The position numbers were made by a program, and so were the translations under genes. Below the pieces are notes generated by a model that was not told the origin of the DNA, did not search any database, and saw only the letters and a list, made by a program, of their open reading frames with translations. From the NCBI GenBank assembly GCA_036796255.1, contig DAIRDH010000011.1:1-64000 (forward strand): a stretch of 64,000 bases of DNA. The letters run 5' to 3'. The DNA is from T3Sed10-241 sp036796255 (GTDB lineage Bacteria; Bacteroidota; Bacteroidia; Flavobacteriales_D; Cryomorphaceae). Positions 34,508 to 41,601 of the stretch are shown here, in pieces; positions within the stretch are counted from its first letter, which is position 1; each line of letters opens with the position of its first letter.

Positions 34508-34531
34508 TTCGATGGAATCGATGAAGCAGGG

Positions 34532-34562
34532 AAGAGGGGCGATTTTTTCACCCCTTTTCTTT
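34532..34562 (+). terminator. Probable terminator after hsp20
   Basis: AGGGG (34535-34539) pairs with CCCCT (34551-34555) across an 11-nt loop, followed by a TTTTCTTTT run about 50 bp after the hsp20 stop. Confidence 0.5.
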
Positions 34563-34603
34563 TGCTCCAAACCCGCTGTAAATGAATTTTTTCATTTGGG
34601 GAG

Positions 34604-34636
34604 TTTGCGATAGCTTAAACAATTGGGTTACATTTA
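34604..34636 (+). promoter_or_regulatory. Bacteroidota-type promoter of the dnaJ-like gene
   Basis: TTTG (34604-34607), 21-bp spacer, TACATTTA (34629-34636), close to the TTTG/TAnnTTTG consensus for the Bacteroidota primary sigma factor. The start codon follows 15 bp later, giving a short leader. Confidence 0.6.
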
Positions 34637-34651
34637 TACACTTGAGAGCAT

Positions 34652-35545
34652 ATGGACTATAAAGATTATTACAGTGTACTTGGCGTAGCAAAAGATGCGC
34701 CCCAGGCGGAAATCAAAAAGAAGTACCGCAAATTGGCAGTGAAGTACCATCCCGACAAAAACCCTGACAATCCAGAAGCCGAGAAGAAGTTTAAGGAACT
34801 CAGTGAGGCCTATGAGGTAATTGGCGACACTGAGAAGCGCAAGAAGTACGATGAGCTTGGCGCCAACTGGAAGCAGTACGAGCAGTTTCAAAATTCCGGT
34901 TACAGCGGTCAAAAGCAACGTTATCAATATGGTGGCGACTTTGGTCAATCATTTAGCGGAGGTTTTTCGGATTTCTTCGATGCCTTCTTTGGCGGTGGCG
35001 GAGCGGGAGCAGCCGGCTTTGGCGGTGATCCTTTTGGCCGGCGTGGTCAGCCAGCGCCAACCACAAGAGCCGCGCTGGGTTTAAGTTTTGATGAGTCATT
35101 TCACGGTGTGGCCAAGGTTGTGGAGCTGCGCGGCGACAAAATACGCCTCAATATTAAGCCGGGTGCTTACACCGGGCAAAAGCTCAAGCTGAAAGGCAAA
35201 GGACAGGGCGGTGGCGATTTGATTATCGATATTGAAGTAAACAATCCTTACGGTTTCAAACGCGATGGTGCCCAACTCACAGCTGTGCTCAAAGTTGACC
35301 TTTACACCGCAGTGCTCGGCGGCAAGGTGAATTTAAAGACACCGCATGGAGATGTTAAAGTACCCATAGCAAGGGGAACCCAGTCGGGCCGTAAGTTGCG
35401 TCTGCGCGGCAAGGGAATGCCGGTTTACGAGAAGCAGGGTACGTTTGGGGACATGATCGTAGAGATTGTGGTGGAGGTACCGACAAAACTGAGTGCCGAG
35501 CAGGAAAAACTTTTTGAGCAGCTGCGCAGTTTGCACCGGTCTTAA
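34652..35545 (+). CDS. DnaJ-domain co-chaperone (CbpA-like)
   Basis: A 297-residue protein with an N-terminal J domain (about residues 3-70) carrying the HPD motif in VKYHPDKNP, a Gly/Phe-rich linker (GGGGAGAAGFGGDPFG), and a DnaJ C-terminal substrate-binding region (about residues 130-290). The Cys-rich zinc finger of canonical DnaJ is absent, so it is of the CbpA (class B) type. It should stimulate DnaK ATPase; it follows hsp20 and lies 4 kb from dnaK. Confidence 0.93.
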   Translation: MDYKDYYSVLGVAKDAPQAEIKKKYRKLAVKYHPDKNPDNPEAEKKFKELSEAYEVIGDTEKRKKYDELGANWKQYEQFQNSGYSGQKQRYQYGGDFGQSFSGGFSDFFDAFFGGGGAGAAGFGGDPFGRRGQPAPTTRAALGLSFDESFHGVAKVVELRGDKIRLNIKPGAYTGQKLKLKGKGQGGGDLIIDIEVNNPYGFKRDGAQLTAVLKVDLYTAVLGGKVNLKTPHGDVKVPIARGTQSGRKLRLRGKGMPVYEKQGTFGDMIVEIVVEVPTKLSAEQEKLFEQLRSLHRS

Positions 35546-35573
35546 CTGCACAAGATGCAGATCGTCAATTATT

Positions 35574-36335
35574 TTAGAGGGTAAAATAGAAGTCGTTACC
35601 CTTGTAATTCTGGTACTTCTCTTTGTCAAAAGTATAATAGCGGGCGGGCTTGTGCGCCACGCCAATTTGCTTTTCGCTTAATGGGTCCAGAAAAGCCATT
35701 TTCATAATCTTCCTTCTAAAGTTGCGCTTGTCGAGGTCGGTGCCTAGAATCGCTTCGTATAGCTTTTGAAGCTGGCCAAGGGTGAATTTTTCCGGAAGGA
35801 GTTCAAAACCGAGTGGTTGATATTTGCTTTTGAACTTGAGTTCACGAAGGGCCGATTCAATGATTTCCAAATGGTCAAAGCCCAATGGTGGCAATTCATC
35901 GATATCATGCCAGAAAGCATCTTGGGCAAAACTACTGGCGTGAATTTCGTACTGGTCGGCCTTGATCAGTGAGTAATACGCCACCGTGATCACCCTGGCA
36001 TCAGGCTGGGCGCGTATGCTCTTGAGCCACTCAAGGTCATGCTCTTTGGTGAGCCGGTTGGGATTTCCAAACGAGCCAAATTGCTCGAGAAAAATGTTTT
36101 CCAGGCCCGTAAGCTCAAACAGTACGCGGCCAGCAGCGTCGTCGAGATCTTCATCCTCACGGATAAGGTTTCCCGGAAGGGCGTACACTTTTTCCTTTTC
36201 ATTGCTTGATACCACCTGTCCTCTGTCGATAAGCAGCACCTTGAGGCGATCGCCGTCAAAGCCAAAAATTACACAGTCAACAGATACGTTGGGGTTGAGT
36301 CGTGCTTCGGGAATTCGAGCTGTGAGCGTTGTCAA
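35574..36335 (-). CDS. Nudix-type transcriptional regulator (NrtR-like)
   Basis: A 253-residue protein: N-terminal Nudix domain (about residues 15-150) and a C-terminal winged helix (about residues 160-240, FTLGQLQKLYEAILGTDLDKRNF). The Nudix box is degenerate: in the segment LPGNLIREDEDLDDAAGRVL and the following FELTGL, key Glu residues of the hydrolase signature are replaced, so it is probably a ligand sensor rather than an enzyme. Bacteroidota NrtR-like proteins regulate NAD or sugar genes. The start is TTG at 36335; no ATG lies in frame nearby. A dyad (36397-36423) upstream may be its own operator. It is next to the glycolytic operon but is not proven to control it. Confidence 0.8.
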   Translation of the reverse strand: MTTLTARIPEARLNPNVSVDCVIFGFDGDRLKVLLIDRGQVVSSNEKEKVYALPGNLIREDEDLDDAAGRVLFELTGLENIFLEQFGSFGNPNRLTKEHDLEWLKSIRAQPDARVITVAYYSLIKADQYEIHASSFAQDAFWHDIDELPPLGFDHLEIIESALRELKFKSKYQPLGFELLPEKFTLGQLQKLYEAILGTDLDKRNFRRKIMKMAFLDPLSEKQIGVAHKPARYYTFDKEKYQNYKGNDFYFTL

Positions 36336-36396
36336 TAGATTTAATATTTATGAGCTGAAAGGCTGCAAAATTATCATTTTTGGGTCATTTAAACCA

Positions 36397-36423
36397 TACT
36401 TAGTGTAAACTTGTGCCTAAGTA
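36397..36423. promoter_or_regulatory. 27-bp dyad upstream of the Nudix regulator
   Basis: TACTTAG (36397-36403) and CTAAGTA (36417-36423), perfect 7-bp arms with a 13-bp spacer, 62 bp upstream of the TTG start of the Nudix regulator. Candidate autoregulatory operator. Confidence 0.45.
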
Positions 36424-36566
36424 GGTAAAAGCGCCGCCACAGTGGCTTGTCATTGAAATCCCTGTTATTCCATCCAGCAGGAATTGAACTGCAGGGGGAT
36501 GCTCAAAAACTTTTTGGCATTAACTGCAAAAAGCCCTTTGGGCACTTCTCCTTTTTTACCTTTGCC

Positions 36567-36591
36567 AGCACACTGTGCTCTGTTTTTTTTG
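36567..36591 (+). terminator. Hairpin with T-run ahead of pfkA
   Basis: AGCACA-c-TGTGCT (36567-36579) followed by a run of eight T. It looks like a short rho-independent terminator facing pfkA, upstream of its presumed promoter; it could stop transcription entering from upstream or act as an attenuator. Confidence 0.4.
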
Positions 36592-36619
36592 GATCAAGCC
36601 ATGAAATTTGCCCGGTTGT

Positions 36620-36656
36620 TTTGTCCAATAGGTAGCTAAGTGTTAGTTTCACACTT
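36620..36656 (+). promoter_or_regulatory. pfkA promoter with AAGTGT-N7-ACACTT operator-like palindrome (site D)
   Basis: TTTG at 36620-36623 and a -7-like TTAGTTTC at 36643-36650 (19-bp spacer). The -7 element lies between the arms of a perfect 6-7-6 palindrome, AAGTGT (36638-36643) and ACACTT (36651-36656). The TTG at 36660 would lie almost on the transcript start, which favours the in-frame GTG at 36675 as the pfkA start. Confidence 0.5.
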
Positions 36657-36674
36657 TATTTGAAATCCCATTAC

Positions 36675-37664
36675 GTGACTGATAAACCTCACATCAAGAA
36701 AATAGCAGTATTCACCTCAGGTGGAGATGCCCCGGGCATGAATGCTGCAGTGCGCGCAGTGGTGCGCTCATGCATCTATTATAACATTCAGGTAGCTGGG
36801 ATTTTCCGGGGTTACCAAGGCCTTATTGAGGGCGATATTGAAGAGCTCACTGCACGCTCTGTCAATCACATACTCCAGCGTGGGGGTACCATACTTAAAT
36901 CGGCACGCAGCAAAGATTTCAGAGAGAAAGAAGGCCGCGAAAAGGCTTTCGAAAAGCTCAAAAGCAATGGGGTAGATGCGCTTGTGGCTATTGGAGGGGA
37001 TGGTACATTTACAGGCGCCTATCACTTCAATCAGGAATTTGGTTTTCCAATCATCGGGATTCCGGGCACCATTGATAATGATCTTGTAGGTACGGATTAC
37101 ACCGTCGGTTTTGATACGGCACTTAATACCGTAATCGACGCTGTCGATAAGATTCGTGATACCGCCGCCTCGCACAACCGCCTCTTTTTTGTGGAAGTGA
37201 TGGGTCGGGATGCTGGTTTTATTGCTGCCCATGCAGGACTGGCCTCGGGAGCACTCGCCGTGATGATTCCAGAAAGGGAAATGACCATAGAGCAGCTTCT
37301 TGAAAGGCTCAGCGATGCCCGTCGCCACAACAAAACTTCAAGTATTGTAATCGTTGCGGAAGGCGGTAAAAGCGGCGACGCCACTGAAATAGCCAAGCAA
37401 GTGCAGGAGCGCATGCCTTATTACGAAACCAAAGTGACCATACTGGGCCATATTCAGCGCGGTGGCAGCCCTTCCTGCTTTGACCGAAACCTGGCCAGCC
37501 GTCTTGGGGTGGCAGCTGTAGAGAGGCTTCTCGAAGGCAAGCGCGATGCCATGGTGGGTATGGTGCACGATAAGATTGTGCTCACACCATTTAAAAAAGC
37601 CATCGCCGACAAATACAACCTCAATACAGAGATTGTAAGAATATCCGACATTCTCTCCATCTAA
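36675..37664 (+). CDS. pfkA: ATP-dependent 6-phosphofructokinase
   Basis: About 330 residues. It phosphorylates fructose-6-P to fructose-1,6-bisphosphate. Motifs: IAVFTSGGDAPGMNAAVRA at the nucleotide site, IGGDGTFTGAYHF with Gly (not Asp) after GGD, and GIPGTIDNDLVGTDYTVGFD with Gly in place of the Lys of pyrophosphate-dependent enzymes; together these indicate ATP as donor. GHIQRGGSPSCFDR is the conserved effector/substrate region. The start is either GTG at 36675 or TTG at 36660; the promoter context favours GTG. First gene of a nine-gene run to pgi. Confidence 0.95.
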   Translation: MTDKPHIKKIAVFTSGGDAPGMNAAVRAVVRSCIYYNIQVAGIFRGYQGLIEGDIEELTARSVNHILQRGGTILKSARSKDFREKEGREKAFEKLKSNGVDALVAIGGDGTFTGAYHFNQEFGFPIIGIPGTIDNDLVGTDYTVGFDTALNTVIDAVDKIRDTAASHNRLFFVEVMGRDAGFIAAHAGLASGALAVMIPEREMTIEQLLERLSDARRHNKTSSIVIVAEGGKSGDATEIAKQVQERMPYYETKVTILGHIQRGGSPSCFDRNLASRLGVAAVERLLEGKRDAMVGMVHDKIVLTPFKKAIADKYNLNTEIVRISDILSI

Positions 37665-37682
37665 TTAAATCCGACCTAAACC

Positions 37683-38546
37683 ATGTTACTCATCGCAGAT
37701 AGCGGTTCTACCAAATGTGATTGGCGGCTTGTTGCAGAAGATAAAACCTACACCGATTTTGAAACCATAGGAATCAATCCCTACTTTCATTCGGAAGATC
37801 TGATTGAAGCAGAACTCAATAAGAATGAGGCCCTCGTTGCATTTGCCGATAAGGTAAAGGCTGTGTTTTTTTACGGAGCCGGATGTTCTACCACTGAACT
37901 TAAGCGCATTGTAGACCGGGGCCTCGGAAATGTATTCACAAAAGCGCAGATATATGTGGACCACGACCTCGTGGCTGCAGCATTTGCAGTGTATGACGAC
38001 GAGCCTTGCATAGCCTGTATTCTGGGCACCGGCAGCAACAGCTGCCATTTTGATGGCGACATCGTTCGCGAAGAGGTTCCCGCACTGGCATTTATCATGG
38101 GCGATGAAGGAAGTGCAGCCTTCTTTGGAAAGAAATTGCTCACCGATTTCCTCTACAAGCGCTTGCCCGAGACGATGCGGGAGGGGCTCCTGGCCGAATT
38201 TGGTCTGAGCAAGGATGGGATTATGGACAGGGTATACATGAAGCCAAATGCCAATGTATACCTGGCCTCTTTTATGCCCTTCATCACCCGCTACAAGCAT
38301 GAACCTTATGTGCGTGACATGATCCGCAAAGGGCTGGGTTTGTTTTTGGACAACCATGTGCTTTGCTACCGGGATGCGAGAACTGTGAAAACCCATTTTG
38401 TGGGTTCGGTTGCCCATTTTCATGAAGATGTTTTGCGCGAAGTATGCGCGGAACGCGGCATCATCATGGGCCATGTCGTACAAAGGCCAATCGACGGCCT
38501 GTACGCATACCACATCAAACATTACTTTCGTAAAATTCCATTCTAA
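37683..38546 (+). CDS. BadF/BadG-type sugar kinase (candidate glucokinase)
   Basis: A 287-residue ASKHA-fold kinase: phosphate 1 loop MLLIADSGSTKCDWRL, phosphate 2 region ACILGTGSNSCHFDGD, and adenosine region VGSVAHFHEDVL. It belongs to the BadF/BadG/BcrA/BcrD ATPase family, which includes N-acetylglucosamine kinases. In this operon a GH65 phosphorylase releases free glucose and no ROK or Glk glucokinase is visible, so glucose phosphorylation is a reasonable but unproven role. An amino-sugar kinase is the alternative. It lies 18 bp after pfkA and 9 bp before pgmB. Confidence 0.85.
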   Translation: MLLIADSGSTKCDWRLVAEDKTYTDFETIGINPYFHSEDLIEAELNKNEALVAFADKVKAVFFYGAGCSTTELKRIVDRGLGNVFTKAQIYVDHDLVAAAFAVYDDEPCIACILGTGSNSCHFDGDIVREEVPALAFIMGDEGSAAFFGKKLLTDFLYKRLPETMREGLLAEFGLSKDGIMDRVYMKPNANVYLASFMPFITRYKHEPYVRDMIRKGLGLFLDNHVLCYRDARTVKTHFVGSVAHFHEDVLREVCAERGIIMGHVVQRPIDGLYAYHIKHYFRKIPF

Positions 38547-38555
38547 CTGAACCCT

Positions 38556-39206
38556 ATGGCTGATATTCAAGCCTGTCTGTTTGACCTGGACGGTGTAATT
38601 GTAGACACTGCCAGGTATCATTTCCTGGCCTGGAGGCGCTTGTGTAATGAAATGGGTTTCGACCTGAGTCACGACGATAACGAAATGCTCAAAGGGATAA
38701 GCCGAAGGGGCTCACTCGAAATTCTGCTCAAAAAAGGCGGTATTCAAGCCAGTGAAGAAGAAATTCAGGAGATGATGGTGCGCAAAAATGATTGGTACCT
38801 CGAATACGTCGATGCCATGCACCCGGAAGAAATCTTACCCGGTGTGGTGGAATTTCTGGATAAGGTAAAGGCAAGTGGCCGCAAAATGGCCCTTGGCTCG
38901 GCCAGCAAAAACAGCATGCGGATTCTCGAAAAAATTAAGGTGCTTTCGTACTTCGAAGCGGTCATCGATGGTCACAAAGTGAGCAAAGGCAAGCCCCATC
39001 CTGAAACCTTCCTTCTCGGTGCTGAAGCCCTTGGCGTGGCGCCAGGCAAATGCGTTGTTTTTGAAGATGCAGTGGCAGGTGTTGAAGCGGCCCTTGCTGG
39101 GGGGATGTACGCCATTGGAGTAGGAGAACCAGCCGTGTTGCATCGGGCGCATAAGGTAATTGCCGGCTTCGAAGGTGTGGAATTGACTGTTTTCGACGAC
39201 ATTTAA
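38556..39206 (+). CDS. pgmB: Beta-phosphoglucomutase
   Basis: A 216-residue HAD-superfamily enzyme converting beta-glucose-1-P to glucose-6-P. Motif I is FDLDGVIVDTA (nucleophile and acid/base Asp), motif II LGSASKN, motif III Lys with GKPHPETF, and motif IV VFEDAVAGVEAA. The cap domain contains the LKGISRRGSLE substrate segment typical of beta-PGM. It sits directly before the GH65 gene, whose product it consumes. Confidence 0.95.
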   Translation: MADIQACLFDLDGVIVDTARYHFLAWRRLCNEMGFDLSHDDNEMLKGISRRGSLEILLKKGGIQASEEEIQEMMVRKNDWYLEYVDAMHPEEILPGVVEFLDKVKASGRKMALGSASKNSMRILEKIKVLSYFEAVIDGHKVSKGKPHPETFLLGAEALGVAPGKCVVFEDAVAGVEAALAGGMYAIGVGEPAVLHRAHKVIAGFEGVELTVFDDI

Positions 39207-39294
39207 TTTCAAGTACTGAATTTCATCCGATACAATAAGTTAAATAGTAGTCTTTCAACGTTAGAGTTTTAACAAACAACCGAAATTTGAAGAT

Positions 39295-41601
39295 ATGAAC
39301 AAGTATTATAAAGAAGACCCCTGGAAAATCATTGAGGAAGGTTTTCACCCCGACATGTCGCTGGCCTCCGAGAGTATTTTTAGCCTGGGCAATGGCCGCA
39401 TGGGCCAAAGGGCCAATTTTGAAGAGGGCTACAGCGGCGAAACCTTGCAGGGCAATTACGTAGCCGGTGTGTACTACCCCGACAAAACCCGCGTAGGCTG
39501 GTGGAAAAATGGCTACCCGGAGTATTTTGCGAAAGTGCTCAACGCGGCCAACTGGATCGGGATATGTCCTGAATTCGAAGGCGAAGCGCTCGACATGGCG
39601 AAAGCCAAAATAAGTGAGTTCAGACGCGAGCTCAACATGAAGGAGGGCTACATGGAGCGCAGTTTTGTAGCTGAAATGCCCGGGGGTACTAAAGTGCAGA
39701 TTGATGCCAAGCGCTTCCTGAGCATGGTCGACGATGAGGCCGCAGCCATCCGCTACAGCGTCAAGTCACTCAACTACAGTGGAAAGATCAACTTCCGCGT
39801 TTTTATTGATGGTGACATCATCAACCAGGACAGCAATTACGAAGAGAAATTCTGGGATGAGGTAAGCAAGGAAATAAAGAATAATGAGGCTTACATCACC
39901 CTACGCACCAAGAAGCTCGACTTTCGCGTGTGCACCGCGCAAAAGATTGCAGTGACTAAAAATGGTGGCCCTTATGCCCTCGAAACACAAGGAATAGAGA
40001 GGATCAAATACGTCGAAAATTCCTTTGCTGTAGAAGTACAGGCAGGTGATGAGGTAGTCGTGTATAAATATGCTGCCAACATTTCATCTGAGAATCATGC
40101 CAAATCAGATTTGCAGAAGCAGGCAAGTAAAGTGATCAATGCTGCCAGCACCAAAGGCTTTCAGAAAATGCTCGATGAGCAGCGTGATGCATGGGCCAAG
40201 CGTTGGGAGATGAACGACATTGTGATCGATGGCGATGTGGCTGCCCAGCAGGGCATTCGCTTCAACATCTTTCAGCTCAACCAAACCTATACAGGTGAAG
40301 ACCCGCGCCTCAACATCGGTCCCAAAGGCTTTACCGGCGAGAAGTACGGTGGAAGCACCTATTGGGATACCGAAGCCTACTGCCTGCCTTTCTACATGCT
40401 AACCGCTGGTCAGGAAGTGGCCCTCAATCTGCTGAAGTACCGCTACAACCACCTGCCAAAAGCCATAGAGAACGCCGAAAAGCTTGGATTTACAGGCGGC
40501 TCCGCACTTTACCCCATGGTGACGATGAATGGCGAGGAATGCCACAACGAGTGGGAAATCACCTTTATGGAAATTCACCGCAACGGTGCAATTGCCTATG
40601 CCATTTACAACTACATCCGCCACACCGGCGAGTCTGATTACCTGAAAGAAGGCGGACTGGAAGTACTGCTCGGCATATCCAGATTCTGGAGCGAGCGCAT
40701 CACCTGGAGCGAGGACAAAAATCACTTTGTGATGCTCGGCGTGACCGGCCCCAATGAGTACGAGAACAACGTGAACAACAACTGGTACACCAATTACATC
40801 GCCCGCTGGTGCATGAAGTACACCATCGAGTGTATTGATGAGGTGAAATCTGACACTGCATTCTGGGATGCCTTTACGGCAAAAACAGGATTCGACCGCG
40901 GCAAGGAAAGGTTGCGCTGGGAGTTGATTATTTCGAAGCTGTACGAGCCCCGCCTCGAAGACAGCAAGGTATACCTGCAGCAAGATGGCTTTATGGACAA
41001 GGTACAGAGCCTCGCTGAGGAACTCGACCCAGCCGAGCGCCCCATCAACCAGCATTGGTCATGGGACCGTATATTGCGCTCCATTTTCATCAAGCAGGCC
41101 GATGTGCTTCAAGGGATGTATTTCTTTGAAGACCATTTCGATCAGGATACGATTCGCGAAAATTTTGACTTTTACGAGCCGCGTACCGTGCACGAATCAT
41201 CGCTTTCCCCCTGCGTGCATTCCGTGCTCGCAGCGCGATTGGGCAGGGAAGACAAAGCCCTGGAAATGTACCTCCGCACTGCCCGCCTCGACCTCGATGA
41301 TTATAACCACGAAGCCGATGAAGGACTCCATATTACCTCCATGGCAGGCACATGGATTGCCCTTGTGGAAGGCATAGGTGGGAAGAAAGTAAGGGATGGC
41401 AAATTGAGCTTCGACCCTATGCTGCCGAAGCTTTGGAAAGGATATAAATTCAACCTCGTGCATCGTCGCGTGATCGTGCGCGTTGAAGTGAAGCCTGGAG
41501 AGGTACTCGTGACCAACAGTTCAGATAATTCCATTGAAATATATGTGTTTGGAGAATTGTACACGGTGCAAGCCAAAGAAACCTTAAGTGTGAAGTCATG
41601 A
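39295..41601 (+). CDS. GH65 glycoside phosphorylase (maltose phosphorylase-like)
   Basis: A 768-residue GH65 protein: N-terminal beta-sandwich, an (alpha/alpha)6 barrel and a small C-terminal domain. The conserved motif ECHNEWEITFMEIHRNG (residues 415-431) contains the catalytic glutamate; KYGGSTYWDTEAYCLPF precedes it and HESSLSPCVHSVLAARLG follows. GH65 phosphorylases cleave maltose, kojibiose or trehalose with phosphate to beta-glucose-1-P and glucose; the amylase neighbours suggest maltose. No signal peptide, so cytoplasmic. It overlaps the next gene by 4 bp. Confidence 0.93.
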   Translation: MNKYYKEDPWKIIEEGFHPDMSLASESIFSLGNGRMGQRANFEEGYSGETLQGNYVAGVYYPDKTRVGWWKNGYPEYFAKVLNAANWIGICPEFEGEALDMAKAKISEFRRELNMKEGYMERSFVAEMPGGTKVQIDAKRFLSMVDDEAAAIRYSVKSLNYSGKINFRVFIDGDIINQDSNYEEKFWDEVSKEIKNNEAYITLRTKKLDFRVCTAQKIAVTKNGGPYALETQGIERIKYVENSFAVEVQAGDEVVVYKYAANISSENHAKSDLQKQASKVINAASTKGFQKMLDEQRDAWAKRWEMNDIVIDGDVAAQQGIRFNIFQLNQTYTGEDPRLNIGPKGFTGEKYGGSTYWDTEAYCLPFYMLTAGQEVALNLLKYRYNHLPKAIENAEKLGFTGGSALYPMVTMNGEECHNEWEITFMEIHRNGAIAYAIYNYIRHTGESDYLKEGGLEVLLGISRFWSERITWSEDKNHFVMLGVTGPNEYENNVNNNWYTNYIARWCMKYTIECIDEVKSDTAFWDAFTAKTGFDRGKERLRWELIISKLYEPRLEDSKVYLQQDGFMDKVQSLAEELDPAERPINQHWSWDRILRSIFIKQADVLQGMYFFEDHFDQDTIRENFDFYEPRTVHESSLSPCVHSVLAARLGREDKALEMYLRTARLDLDDYNHEADEGLHITSMAGTWIALVEGIGGKKVRDGKLSFDPMLPKLWKGYKFNLVHRRVIVRVEVKPGEVLVTNSSDNSIEIYVFGELYTVQAKETLSVKS

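Larger units (their letters stand above)
36336..36659. other. Divergent intergenic region (Nudix regulator / pfkA)
   Basis: A 324-bp stretch without a convincing gene between divergent genes. It contains a 7-13-7 dyad, a hairpin with a T-run, and the AAGTGT-N7-ACACTT palindrome with a promoter-like pair just before pfkA. A short plus-strand frame at 36447-36635 has no family features and is not annotated. Confidence 0.6.

Noticed and set aside
36447..36635. Possible small gene before pfkA
   Set aside because: 62 codons without a family pattern; it overlaps the hairpin, T-run and promoter elements.
37686..38672. 328-codon minus-strand frame
   Set aside because: Antisense to the BadF-type kinase and pgmB; no recognisable features.
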